From Liopterus haemorrhoidalis (lineage: Eukaryota; Arthropoda; Insecta; Coleoptera; Dytiscidae), in NCBI GenBank assembly GCA_963971575.1, contig OZ020624.1, positions 17,577,249 through 17,641,248 of the forward strand: a DNA stretch of 64,000 bases, read 5' to 3'. A program made the position numbers and the translations under genes. The notes under the pieces were generated by a model. That model was given only the letters and a program-made list of their open reading frames with translations. It did not search any database and was not told the DNA's origin. Positions within the stretch are counted from its first letter, which is position 1; the number at the start of each line of letters is the position of its first letter. Below are positions 21,529-32,391 of the stretch, one piece after another.

Positions 21529-22922
21529 TATTTCAAATATTTGGAGTTCGCCGGTTTAGCGTTAGGAAATTTCCACTGTAAACAATGTATTGTCCACTGC
21601 GATTAAAAGTTTTTTCAGCTCTAAATTCGCTTATTTTTCTCTTCTTTCCACTTATTATGTATATTCTCTTCTTTCTCACCATCTGTCCTATGATTTGCAT
21701 CAGTTTTTTGTCTTTACAGTCACTTTTGCACACGTATTCGTCAATTTTTGGGTACAAAGTATCACTTTTTCATTCTTATTACGCCTTTTATTAATATTTC
21801 ACGTCTTAAAATATTTTGAACGCGGTAAAACCCTTTTTTTAGCGCATTCAACTTGCCTATTTACATCTTAAAACCGTCATAAGTTGGTTTTTTGCGCCTT
21901 TTAGGTTAACTATTTTTGACCTCTTTTTTTTAACCCTTTCAACTACCCTATTTCTCTTTTAAACTTTATGAATCCACATATATTTTGCTGTTAAGTGAAT
22001 AATAAGGGAATTATTTACATTACAAATATTTGAAGTTTTCCCGCCATACTCTACAAATATTTATCGAATCAAAAAAATGTATTTATGTTAGGGATTTACC
22101 CTTTAATTTTAAACAATATTTATTTGATATATTTTGCTGTTAAGTGAATTATAAGGGAGTTATTTATATTTCAAATATTTGGAGTTCGCGCGCTTGGCGT
22201 TAGGAAATTTCCACTGTAAACAATGTATTGTTAGGGTGACCATCCGTCCCGGTTTTCCGGGATTGTCCCGGTGTCCCGAAAAATGTTCTCTGGACGCCCG
22301 ATTGTCCCGGTTTTTGAGGTGAGGACTCTTTTTGCTCTTCACTTTGAATTTGGGGGAGGTGAGGACCTTTTTGTTTTTTTTTGCTCTTTACTTTGAATTT
22401 GGGAGGTGAGGACCTTTTTTTTGCTCTTCACTTTGAATTTAAGAGGTGTGGACCTTTTTTTTTGCTCTTCACTTGGATCTGGGAGGAAACAAAGACCTTC
22501 TTTTTTTTTCCTGTGTCCCGGTTTCCCTTCACTGAAATCTGGTCACCATATGTATTGTGTCTACTGCGATTCAAAGTTTTTTCAGCTCTAAATTCGCTTA
22601 TTGTTCCCTTATTTCCACTTATTATGTCTATTCTTTTCTTTCTCACCATCTGTCCTATGATTTGCACAAGTTTTTTGTCTTTACAGTCACCTTCGCACAC
22701 GTATTCGTCAGTTTTTGAGCACAAAGTATCACTTTTTCATTCTTTTGACGCCTTTTATTATTATTTCACGTCTTAAAATATATTGAACGCTGTAAAACTC
22801 TTTTTTTTAATTCCTTCGACCTACTTATTTACGTCTTTTACGTCATAAGTTGGTTTTTTGCGTCCTTTAGGTTAACTATTTTTGACATCTTTTTACTTAA
22901 CCCTTTTAACTAACCGATTTCT
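21529..22922 (+). repeat. X/Y modules, running past the duplication end
   Basis: X 21529-21990, Y 21990-22150 and X 22150-22922 with a hAT MITE inside. The last X is complete and crosses 22741, the point where its counterpart in copy A is cut off. This defines the right end of the duplicated unit. Confidence 0.8.
22232..22550. mobile_element. hAT-type MITE, CCCGG family (copy B)
   Basis: 319-bp orthologue of 10026-10325 with the same TGTATTGT target duplication. It keeps an extra TTTTCCGGGATTGTCCCGG block near its left end that copy A lacks, and its right end is mutated to GGTCACCATA. Confidence 0.9.
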
Positions 22923-23189
22923 CTTGATGACTTGATGAAAATTGAGGGGTTATTGTCTGTAGCACTAACCAGTAAGGATTTGTTTGATATCGTTTTCTTT
23001 CGAAACACTGTGTTTATTTGTTTCAGGCTCGAGTATTCGATATTATTAATTACTTTCTGAGATTTATGTTCACTAACTGATACAATTTTTAATATATAAA
23101 ACCTTTAATTTAACTATGAAATTAACTATATTGAAAAGAGCACGTTATTGTACAGAGACGAAACTGAAAATATTATAATACTGTAACCG
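22923..23189 (+). repeat. Unique part of the left inverted arm
   Basis: About 270 bp beginning TTGATGACTTGATGAAAATT. Its reverse complement, with few changes, is at about 44593-44870. Together with the flanking X module and minisatellite it forms one arm of a large inverted repeat. No coding sequence is seen. Confidence 0.8.
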
Positions 23190-23735
23190 TTACCATGTGG
23201 TCGGGCTACCATTTGGTCAGCTAACCATATGGTCAGGTAACCATTTCGTCAGCTAACCATATAGGCATTTAACCATTTAGTCAGCTAACCTCTTGCTTCG
23301 GTAAACATTTCGTCAGCTTATCATATGTTAGGTAACTCAATTTCGTCAGCTAACCATATAATTAGGATACCATTTCATCAACGAAAAATATGAACAACTA
23401 ACCATTTACTCAGACAATTCTTTCGTTAGCTAACTATATTGGTCAGTTAACATTTTGTCTGCTAACCACATGGTCAGGTAAACATTTAGTTAGCTAACCA
23501 TATGGTCAGGTAATCATTTGGTCAGCTAACCATTTGGTCATGTAACAATTTCGACAGCTGACCATATAGTCAGAAAACCATTTGGTCTGCTAACCATATG
23601 TTTGGGTAACCATTTAGTCAGCTAACCGTATGGTCAGTTAACAATTTTTCCAACTAATCATATGGTCAGGTAACCATTTTGTTAGCTGACCATATGGTCA
23701 GGTAATATTTTTGTAAGGTAACCATATAATAAGAC
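23190..23735 (+). repeat. 16-bp minisatellite, array 3
   Basis: About 34 units of the GGTCAG-type 16-bp repeat, more degenerate than arrays 1 and 2. The X/Y repeat orientation reverses immediately after it at about 23740, and its mirror counterpart is within 42365-44592. Confidence 0.85.
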
Positions 23736-23739
23736 ATCT

Positions 23740-24690
23740 ATGACGTAATAAGAATAAAAAAGTGATACTTTGTGCTCAAAAACTGACGAATACGTGCGCA
23801 GAAGTGACTGTAAAGACAAAAAACTTGTGCAAATCATAGGACAGACAGTGGTAAAGAACAGAATAGACATAATAAGTGGAAATGAGAGAACAATAAGTGA
23901 ATTAACAGCTGAAAAACTTTTAATCGCAGTGGACAATACATTGTTTACATTGGAAATTTCCTAACGCTAAGCCCGCGAACTCCAAATATATGAAATATAA
24001 GTAACTTTCTTATAATTCACTAAACAGCAAAATATATAAAACAAATATTGTTTTAAATAAAAAGGAAAATCCTTAAAATAAATATATGGTTTTTGATTCG
24101 ATAAATATTTGTAGAGTTATGGCGGGAAAATTTCAAATATTTGTAATATAAATAACTCCCTTATTATTCACTTAACAACAAAATAAATGTAGAGTTAAGA
24201 CGTTTTAATAGAAATAGGTTTGTTAAAAGGGCAAAAAAAAATTGTCAAAAATGGTTAAACTAAAAGGCGCAAAAAACTAACTTATGACGGTTTTAAGATG
24301 TAAATAATTAAGTCGAAAGAGTTAAAAAAAAGTCTTTTACCGCGTTCAACATAATTTAAGACGTGAAATAATAAAAAAAGGACTTTATAAGAATAAAAAA
24401 GTGATACTTTGTGCTCAAAAACTGACGAATACGTGAGCAGAAGTGACTGTAAAGAAAAAAATCTTGTGCAAATCATAGGACAATCGGTGAAAAAGAACAG
24501 AATATACATAATAAGTGGAAATAAGAGATAAAACAATAAGTGAATTTAAGGCTGAAAAACTTTAAACTGCAGTTGACAATACTTTATTTACAGTGTAAAT
24601 TTCCTAACGCCAAGCGCACGAACTCCATATATTTGAAATATAAATAACTCCTTTATAACAAAAACAAAACAGCAAAATATATACTTCTTC
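23740..24690 (-). repeat. X/Y modules, reverse orientation, left block
   Basis: Reverse-oriented X (23740-24000), Y (24000-24165) and X (24165-24665), recognisable by GTGATACTTTGTGCTCAAAA, GGAAATTTCCTAACGC and GAGTTATGGCGGGAAAA. Relative to 1-23735, the repeat polarity is flipped from here to 48214. Confidence 0.8.
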
Positions 24691-24915
24691 TTCCAACCGA
24701 GTCACAGACCCTACTTTCTCCACGACCACCAGAAAGAAAAAAAAATTAACAAATAATTATTTTTAACAAACATTTTATCTTAACAAATAATTTATATTAC
24801 ATAACAAATTAATCAATTAATTAAACTATTTTTTTATTTATTATTTGTTTAATTTTAATTTAATTTGCCGCACATCGGCCCCTATTTTAGGTTAGGAAGT
24901 TATGTTGCATTAATT
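24691..24915. other. AT-rich spacer left of the satellite insertion
   Basis: No gene seen. It contains TTTCTCCACGACCAC at about 24717, which recurs inverted at about 42071-42085 on the far side of the insertion. This could be the terminal repeat of a roughly 0.4-kb MITE that holds the whole 17-kb insertion. CATTAATT at 24908-24915 abuts the MITE and matches CATTTATT at 41856-41863 in 7 of 8 bases. Confidence 0.45.
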
Positions 24916-25183
24916 TAGGGTGACGATCCGTCCCGGTTTTCCGGGATTGTCTCGGTTTTATGTACATTGTCCCGGTGTCCCGAAATATGTTTTCGGGATG
25001 GTCGATTGTCCCGGTTTTTACATAATTATGCATTTGTAAGAAAAGAAGTATAACAACTAGTCAATGTGAGAGGTGAGTTTTTTTTTGCTCTTCACTTGTA
25101 TGTGGGAGGTGAAGACCTTTTTTTTGCTCTTCACTTGGATCTGGGAAGTGAGGACTTTCTTTTTTTTCCTGTGTCCCGGTTTC

Positions 25184-25338
25184 TATTGGACTTACAACCA
25201 AGTAACTTATATATAACACCATGGATACCAAGTAAAAAATAATATAATATGTAAAATATGTTATGTCATGTGTTACAATGTCTGTATCATATTAGTGCCT
25301 AAATATATTACTGCTATACTGCTGTTTATATTCCTATA
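25184..25338 (+). mobile_element. copia 5' LTR
   Basis: 155 bp, followed immediately by the tRNA-Met-type primer-binding site. Copies differ by a 4-5 bp indel and a few substitutions, so the copia is not freshly inserted. The LTR has TA...TA ends in place of TG...CA. Confidence 0.88.
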
Positions 25339-28061
25339 GGTTATGGGCCTCTCAGATTTTTCAGGTTCTAATATGAATATTAAAATAGAACATTTGAAAG
25401 AAATCAATTTTGACACATGTAAAATACAAGTGCAAGCATTATTGACGAAAAATGATGCATGGAATTATTGAAATGGAAAGAAAAAGAAACCAGTTGAAAT
25501 ACCGGGAAATGCTGCACAAGAATTATTAGTAGAAAAATGGGATGAGGCAGACGAGAAAGCAAGGTCAGATCTAATCTTATGTATTAGTCCTTCACAACTT
25601 CGTCAATTTAAAGACTGTACTACCTGTCATGAATTATGGCTTAAATTGCATGATGTGTACCAGTCAAAAGGTCCCGCTAGAAAAGCTTATTTATTAAAAC
25701 AGCTCTTATTTACGTAGATGGCAGAAGGAGAGGATGTGAAAGAGCATATAAATAAATTTATGGAAATTGTAGATAAGCTTCACAACATGGCTTTAGAAAT
25801 AAATGAAGAATTATTAGTTATTTTATTATTATATAGTCTCACAGAAAATTTTGAAAATTTCAGATGTGCTATAGAATCTCGAGATAAATTACTGAAACTT
25901 GAAAATTTGAAAATTAAAATAGTAGAGGAGTTTAAAGCTCGACAGAACAAAATTAATAATAATTCAGAATCATTGTACGTCCATAGAAGACAAGAAAGAA
26001 GAAGCTTTACAGAAAATAGAGATAAAAAGCAACAGACGTTTATATTTAAATGTCATTTATGTGGTAAAGCAGGACATAAGAAATCAGAATGCAGAAGTAA
26101 AAAACATTTTAGCAAACATAGATATGGACAACCTGAATCTCATTATGTTCATGAAGAGACTGCTAAACAGGGACATGATTTTGGTTATTTTAATTATGGT
26201 GAATTAAGCTATCGACAAGACGATAAAAGTAAATGGTGTTTGGATAGTGGATGTACATCGCACATGACAGGTAACAGAGAAAAGATTAAAAATAATTTAC
26301 GAATAGAGAAAAGTATAGTCAAATTAGCAACCAATACATCCACAAATATTGAAGGCAGAGGGAACAATAAGTTAACATTAGATAATGGAAAATTTGTATC
26401 AGATATATTATTGAAAGATGTTTTATATGTCCCTGATCTTCGAATGAATTTAATGTCAGTATCCAAAATTGTCAATGATGGTTATACTGTTGAATTTTAC
26501 AAATTTGGTGCAAGAGTTAGGAACAAAAGAGGAAAAGTCATCTTTCTAGCAAGAAAAATAAATGATTTATATATTGTATCGGAAAAGTTAGAAAGGAGTA
26601 ATTTTTTGACAGAAGGGAAAACTCTTCAAGATTGGCATGAAAAGTTTGGTCATTTAAATGAGAAAACTTTGTTAGATATGGCTAAACGCGAATTAGCAAT
26701 AGGTTTAAATATTGGAAATAAACAAAAATTAAATACGTGTGAGGTATGCATGAAAGGAAAAATGAGCCAAAAACCTTTTGCATCATCGACAACAGAAAGA
26801 ACTAGATACCCTCTGGAAATTGTTTATAGTGACTTATGTGGTCCTATGAGAACCAATTCTATTGGTGGTAGTCGTTATTTTATAACATTTATAGAACATA
26901 AAACTCGATGGTGTGTAGTAAAATTTTTAAAAAACAAAAATGAAGCACTCGCAGCTTTCAAACTTTTCAAAATGGAAGTAGAAAATCTGCAAGGAAGAAA
27001 AATCAAATATTTCCAGACGGACAATGGGACGGAATACTGTAATCTTAAATTTGATGATTTTTTAAAAGAAAGTGGAATAAAAAGAAGGTTATCAGTCACT
27101 TATACACCAGAAGAAATGGGTGTTGCAGACAGAAAAAATCGAACATTAGTCGAAATGGCAAGATGTTTGCTAATCCAATCTGGTCTATCAGAAAATTTTT
27201 GGGCGGAAGCAATAGCTACCGCAAATTACATAAGGAACAGATGTTCATCAAAGTCGATAAATGGTCAAATACCTTTTTCTTTATGGTATGACAAACGTCC
27301 AATTGTGAGCTACTTTAGAAAATTTGGTAGCAAAGCATTTGCATTAAATAAAACTCCAGGAAGAGGAAAATTTCATGAAAAAGCTGAAGAATGCATTTTC
27401 ATTGGATATTTTGAAACGTCCAAAGCGTATAGATTATGGTCTATAAAAGATCGTAAGGTTATAATACGAAGAGACGTAAGATTCATAAATGCACATACGG
27501 TGAATCAACATACGACTAAAGTTAGGAATTTTATTGAAAAACAAGAAAAATCGTCAAAGGAGAACAAATAAAAAGAATGTGAAATTTTGATTATTTCCCC
27601 AAACAAGAAAAATAAACAAGATAATGAAGTAATTGAGCAAAGATTAAGTCAAGATCGAGAAGAGCTAATAGAAACAAGTTCAGTTAATAATGAAAATGAA
27701 TCCGATAACGAAAATAATATTAATAATGAACAAGGAACAGAACTCATTAAAGGTCGAGGAAGACCAAGTTTGATGAAAACCGGAAGAAGGGGAAGACCAA
27801 AGAAACAATACCACATGATCGAAAAACAAACTAATAGTGTGCAAAAAGTACAAAATGAAAGTTCCGAAGAAGTGGCTACAGTAGCAGAAATTTCTCCAGA
27901 AGAAGCGTTAAATGGAAGAAATGCCAAAGAATGGATGGAAGCAATATGTGACGAAATTACTTCAATGATCAAAAATGAAACTTGGAAAATAGTTCAATTG
28001 CCAGATGATAGAAAAGAAATTGGGTGCAGATTAGTTTTAACTAATAAGTATAATTTAGATG

Positions 28062-28230
28062 TGTCATGGTGTTAATAATGGCAACATTGTAAATATTGGT
28101 TGTCATATTTGACAACCAGGTCCATGACAACAGTTGTGTTTTGTTATATAAGAAATGTCATTCTTAAATAAATAATTAATAAATCATAAATATATAAAAG
28201 TGTATAATTACGATAACAAAGGTTATTACA
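28062..28230 (+). mobile_element. 5' LTR of the compact gypsy element
   Basis: 169 bp, TG...CA ends, containing a short AATAAATAAT stretch that could serve polyadenylation. It must drive transcription of the coding frame starting at 28252; a TATATAAG box-like motif lies at about 28145. Confidence 0.9.
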
Positions 28231-28251
28231 TGATGCCGAAACCAGTATAAA

Positions 28252-30447
28252 ATGACAAGAAACGACGAAAGCATGATTGGGTTAAAACCGCCAAAACCAT
28301 TGCCAATAAGCAATGAAACAGACATGTCGCAAGCATGGAAAACCTGGGTTCAACAGTATCAGTGGTACGAAACAGCAACAAATTTAAAGAAAAAAGAACA
28401 AGCAGTACAGGTAGCAACTTTTATGACCATAATAGGACCTGATGCAATAATTATTTACAATACATTTAACCTTAAAGAAACCGATCTAAATAATGTAGAA
28501 AAAATAAAGAAAAAGTTCGAAGAATATTTTGTCCCTAAAATTAATGTAACCTACGAGCGCTACATATTTAATAAGACAGAACAGAACATCAATGAAACAT
28601 TTGATGATTTTCTTACGTCATTACGAAATAAATGTAAAAATTGCTCATTTGGAAAACTTGAAGACAGTTTAATATGTGACAGAATTGTAGTAGGCATAAA
28701 TAACGACAAAATAAGGGAACGACTTCTTGAAGAGGATAAATTAACTTTGGAGCTAGCAATAAATATCTGCAGAGCAAATGAATTAGCAAGAAAACAGTTG
28801 AAAGCTATGAAAGACAACCAAGAAGAACATCAGGTAAATACATTACAAAACAAATCGAACACTAGTTACTACAAAATCAAAAAAGAAAAAACTAAGCCAA
28901 AAGAAACATTCAAGTGTAGTAGGTGTGGAACTACACATGAAAGAAAAGCTTGTCCAGCATTTAACCAAAATTGTAATAAGTGTAAGAAAAAAGGACATTT
29001 CTCCAAGTGCTGCAGAACAAAACAAGTCAATTTTATTCACGGTAGCACTGATTTAGAAGAAGATCAAGTTCTATATGTTTCTGCAATAGATAATGAAGAA
29101 ACAAAAACAGATGACTGGTTTGAAACATTGTGGATTTCACCAAATACAAAGGTCAAATTTAAACTTGATTCTGGTGCGCAATGCAACGTCATCCCAGAAA
29201 AATTAGCGCAGAAAGCAAAACTTGTGGTAAACCCGTCAAAAACAAAGAACTTGTTGTCATTTTCGAATCACAAAATACAAGTGAAAGGCGAATGCTCAAC
29301 GAAACTTAATTATAAAAACAAAAAAGAAAATATTAAATTTTTGATAGTTGGCGATGATCTACAACCAGTTTTAGGAAAAGGCACATGTGTACAGTTGGGA
29401 ATTTTAAAACGTATCGAAACAATAAATAAAGAAATATTCAGTGGTATTGGTTGCGTAAAGGGATACGTGTATGATATTGACCTAGTGGAAAATCCTAAAC
29501 TACCGATTTATCCAGCTAGAAGAATACCATATCCAAAGCAAGAACCTTTAATTGAACAAGAAGTTCCAGATCGTCCATGGTCTCAAGTAGCATCAGACTT
29601 ATTTAAATTAAACAAAAATTGCTATAGTGTGATAGCTGACAGTTATTCAGGATATTTTGACTTTAAATTGTTGAAAAACATAACCAGTGCAGCTGTCATT
29701 ACTGCACTAAAGAATTGGTTTGCAGTGCATGGTATCCCGGATGTTCTATTGACAGATAATGGAACACAATACACTTCAGAAGAATTTAAGTTGTTCAAAC
29801 AAACATGGCAATTCAAGCACAGACTTTCAAGCCCGGAGTTTCCAAGATCGAACGGATTAGCAGAAAGATATGTGCAAGAAGCCAAAAATTTACTGAAGAA
29901 ATGTCTAGAAGAAAAGTCGGATATCTATCTAGCACTACTACATCACAGAAATACACCAAGAGGCAATATCGGATCACCAGTTCAAAGGTTAATGAACCGA
30001 AGAACAAAAACGCTGTTACCATTACAGAAGAAACTACTGAAGCCTAAAATATTTAAAGAAGTCAGAGAAACATTAATTAAATATAAAAAGACTGAAAAAT
30101 TTTATAGTGATAAAAAGACAAAATCAGCTCCTGAATTTAGAGAAAATCAGAACATATTATATAGAAACGAAAACAAAAAATGGCTACCAGCGAAAATAAT
30201 AAAAAAAGCAGAAGAACCAAGATCATTTATTATTCAAACGCCAGAAGGAAATATATATCGTAGAAATTCATGGTTTTTGAGAAATAATAATTCATGGTTT
30301 TTGAGAAATAATAATGAAGAAAAAAGTTCTGAGGAAACATCACAGTATTCACCACCTGACACTACAAAAACGAGAGAAGAGAAGAGAAAAGAAGAACTAG
30401 TAACTCAGCCCGTAGTGAGGAGGTCTAGTAGAAAAATAACATCATAG
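28252..30447 (+). CDS. Gag-protease-integrase fusion protein without reverse transcriptase (731 aa)
   Basis: Uninterrupted 731-codon frame beginning 21 bp after the 5' LTR. Residues 1-215 are Gag of the nematode K02A2.6-like gypsy type (WVQQYQWYETATNLKKK). Residues 220-257 hold two zinc knuckles, CSRCGTTHERKAC and CNKCKKKGHFSKCC. An aspartic protease follows with LDSGAQCNVIP (Asp306). At about residue 425 the frame passes from the start of RT (ENPKLPIYPARRIP) directly into the integrase core (PWSQVASDLF). RT, RNase H and the integrase HHCC finger are therefore missing. Integrase Asp449, Asp502 and Glu538 are present with correct D-x35-E spacing. Near the C-terminus a 27-bp tandem duplication repeats NSWFLRNN. 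The protein could in principle assemble particles and integrate DNA but not copy RNA. Confidence 0.92.
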   Translation: MTRNDESMIGLKPPKPLPISNETDMSQAWKTWVQQYQWYETATNLKKKEQAVQVATFMTIIGPDAIIIYNTFNLKETDLNNVEKIKKKFEEYFVPKINVTYERYIFNKTEQNINETFDDFLTSLRNKCKNCSFGKLEDSLICDRIVVGINNDKIRERLLEEDKLTLELAINICRANELARKQLKAMKDNQEEHQVNTLQNKSNTSYYKIKKEKTKPKETFKCSRCGTTHERKACPAFNQNCNKCKKKGHFSKCCRTKQVNFIHGSTDLEEDQVLYVSAIDNEETKTDDWFETLWISPNTKVKFKLDSGAQCNVIPEKLAQKAKLVVNPSKTKNLLSFSNHKIQVKGECSTKLNYKNKKENIKFLIVGDDLQPVLGKGTCVQLGILKRIETINKEIFSGIGCVKGYVYDIDLVENPKLPIYPARRIPYPKQEPLIEQEVPDRPWSQVASDLFKLNKNCYSVIADSYSGYFDFKLLKNITSAAVITALKNWFAVHGIPDVLLTDNGTQYTSEEFKLFKQTWQFKHRLSSPEFPRSNGLAERYVQEAKNLLKKCLEEKSDIYLALLHHRNTPRGNIGSPVQRLMNRRTKTLLPLQKKLLKPKIFKEVRETLIKYKKTEKFYSDKKTKSAPEFRENQNILYRNENKKWLPAKIIKKAEEPRSFIIQTPEGNIYRRNSWFLRNNNSWFLRNNNEEKSSEETSQYSPPDTTKTREEKRKEELVTQPVVRRSSRKITS

Positions 30448-30530
30448 ATTAAAAATTACTTGTAATCATAAAATAATTGTTATTGTAAAAATATTGTAAA
30501 ACGTTATCTTTCTTTTAGGAAAAAGAGGGA

Positions 30531-30699
30531 TGTCATGGTGTTAACAATGGCAACATTGTAAATATTGGTTGTCATATTTGACAACCAGGTCCATGACAAC
30601 AGTTGTGTTTTGTTATATAAGAAATGTCATTCTTAAATAAATAATTAATAAATCATAAATATATAAAAGTGTATAATTACGATAACAAAGGTTATTACA
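30531..30699 (+). mobile_element. 3' LTR of the compact gypsy element
   Basis: 169 bp, one difference from the 5' LTR, directly preceded by a purine-rich tract. The AGATG duplication follows, after which the interrupted copia frame resumes. Confidence 0.9.
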
Positions 30700-32211
30700 A
30701 GATGGATCTCTAGAAAAACGAAAAGCAAGATTAGTTGCAAAAGGTTTTACACAGATCTATGGAATTGATTTTACAGAAACTTATGCACCAGTGGTCACAT
30801 TAAAAGCAATTCGTTTGGTGATGGCACTAGCGGCACAATACAATTTATCAGTACACCAATTTGATATTAAAACGGCGTACTTAAATGGCGATCTTAATGA
30901 AGAAATATATATGAAGATACCTGATATTTTAGAAAATGCATTAAAAGAAATTATCAAGAAAACCAATATTGATAAAAAAATTAAAGTAACTGAAGAAGAA
31001 TGGTTAAAGGAAATCCAGGAAAACGGTAAGAAATCATGTTTACTTAAAAAAGCGATTTATGGTCTTCGACAATCAGGTCGTCAATGGCATAAGAAATTAG
31101 ATGAAAAATTAAAAGAAATGAATTTAATACCTCTTAAAACCGAACCTTGTATTTACTTTAAACAAACGAAAAATGGAGAAGAAGGAATTATTGTCAGTAT
31201 TTTCGTCGATGATATAATTGTAGCTTCCAACAATATAACAAAAATTGAACACTTTAAAAAGCAATTGAGTGAAAGTTTTGAAGTAAAAGACTTAGGTAAG
31301 ATAAAAAAATGTTTGGGCATTGAATTTTCTCGTTCCGAAAAAGGGGAAGTAATAATGACACAGAAGCATTATATAAAAGAGCTTCTTGAGCTTATCGGTA
31401 TGAAAAATTCAAAATCAGTCAAGACGCCAATGGAACCAAATATTAAATTTGATAAACCTGCAACAAAATCAGAAGAAATGAAAAGATATCCTTATCAAAA
31501 TTTAATTGGAAGTTTATTATATATAGCTATTGGAACACGACCAGACATTTCATAAGCAGTCAATTATTTAAGTCAATTCAACACGAACTATGCAAAGGAA
31601 CACTGGATAGCGGCGAAAACAATATTACGATATTTGAATGGTACATTGGATTATTCTTTGAAGTACAAAAAATCAAATCAAAAGATGGTCGGGTACACAG
31701 ATGCCGATTGGGGTGCTTGTACCGTGGATAGAAGATCCTATACAGGACACATTTTTACAATGGCAGGAGCTCCAGTAACTTGGGAAGCAAAGAAGCAGAG
31801 AACGGTAGCTTTGTCAAGTACGGAAGCTGAATATATGGCACTATCGGAGGCAACAAAAGAAGCCATATACTTAAAAAATATTTTGGAAGAATTACATATA
31901 AAAGAAGGAAAATTAAAAATATATTGTGATAATATTGGCGCTGGAATTTTGGCGAAAAATTCGGTATACCATTCAAGAACAAAACATATAGATATCAGGC
32001 ATCATTTTGTCCGAGAAGCCGTTGAAAATGAAAAAATTGAAATTGAATATATTTCAACAAATGAAATGATGGCCGATATTTTAACAAAAGGTTTGACATT
32101 TGCGAAACACAGGTTATGTACTGACAAGATGAATTTGACATCTTTGACATCTTAAATTGTCAAACTAATAAATATTTTTTTGTTTATAAGATATCCTTGA
32201 TTGAGGGGAAG

Positions 32212-32361
32212 TATTGGACTTACAACCAAGTAACTTATATATAACACCATGGATACCAAGTAAAAAATAATATAATATGTAAAATATGTTATGTGTTATA
32301 ATGTCTGTATCATATTAGTGCCTAAATATATTACTGCTATACTGCTGTTTATATTCCTATA
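32212..32361 (+). mobile_element. copia 3' LTR
   Basis: 150 bp after the purine tract GAGGGGAAG, followed by GTTTC and the remaining 25 bp of the interrupted MITE. Confidence 0.88.
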
Positions 32362-32391
32362 GTTTCCCTTCACTGAAATCTGGTCACCCTA

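Larger units (their letters stand above)
10517..22741 (+). repeat. Tandem segmental duplication, copy B
   Basis: Copy B starts abruptly inside gypsy coding sequence at 10517, directly after an X module cut at 10516. It ends at 22741, where the same X module continues uncut. This is what a single tandem duplication junction looks like: unit end (X module) joined to unit start (gypsy pol). Copy B has one fewer 39-bp leader repeat than copy A, keeps 661 bp of gag and flank lost from copy A, and lacks 1013 and 1100 bp present in A. Confidence 0.9.
28062..30699 (+). mobile_element. Compact gypsy-type LTR element lacking RT, nested in copia
   Basis: Complete 2638-bp element with LTRs of 169 bp at 28062-28230 and 30531-30699 (TGTCATGG...GTTATTACA) that differ at one position by eye (T versus C at the 15th base). 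Exact 5-bp duplication AGATG at 28057-28061 and 30700-30704. TGATGCCGAAACCAG follows the 5' LTR where the primer-binding site should be, and the purine tract GGAAAAAGAGGGA precedes the 3' LTR. The near-identical LTRs indicate a recent insertion, younger than the copia around it. The interior codes for a single frame without RT or RNase H. Confidence 0.95.
25343..32155 (+). pseudogene. copia gag-pol polyprotein, inactivated
   Basis: One frame from an ATG overlapping the primer-binding site to the TAA at 32153-32155, broken by TGA 25469-25471, TAG 25715-25717, TAA 27569-27571, TAA 31553-31555 and the nested gypsy at 28062-30699. There are no frameshifts. Domains: Gag with CHLCGKAGHKKSEC knuckle (about 26055); protease LDSGCTSHMT (about 26238); integrase HHCC (WHEKFGHLN...CEVCMKG), SDLCGPM and TDNGTEY. 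RT (30740-31560) has FDIKTAYLNG and FVDDIIVAS. RNase H has YTDADWGAC, LSSTEAEYMAL and CDN. The third integrase catalytic residue, normally Glu in GVAERKNR, is Asp here (GVADRKNR, about 27126). The copy is dead several times over. Confidence 0.93.
25184..32361 (+). mobile_element. Ty1/copia LTR retrotransposon with nested gypsy
   Basis: 5' LTR 25184-25338 (155 bp) and 3' LTR 32212-32361 (150 bp), both starting TATTGGACTTACAACC and ending ATTCCTATA; the 3' LTR has a short internal deletion. A 5-bp duplication GTTTC lies at 25179-25183 and 32362-32366. The primer-binding site GGTTATGGGCC directly after the 5' LTR is the internal initiator tRNA-Met type known for copia, and a purine tract GAGGGGAAG precedes the 3' LTR. 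Removing the nested gypsy leaves about 4.5 kb, the normal size for a copia element. Confidence 0.95.
24916..32391. mobile_element. hAT-type MITE, CCCGG family, split by copia (left flank of satellite)
   Basis: MITE left part 24916-25183 and right part 32362-32391, separated by the copia element, whose 5-bp duplication GTTTC links the two parts. Ends are TAGGGTGACGA and TGGTCACCCTA. It is the subfamily with an internal TTTATGTACATTGTCCCGG block and ATAATTATGCATTT, shared with 41587-41855 but not with 10026-10325. Left flank CATTAATT and right flank TCTATTCT do not match each other, so this MITE is not a simple insertion. Confidence 0.88.

Noticed and set aside
8279..22776. Plus-strand hydrophobic frames in X modules (LIMYILFFLTICPMICISFL type)
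   Set aside because: They are the complement of a hydrophilic frame in a T-rich repeat. Membrane-like composition follows from T-richness and there is no start or regulatory context.
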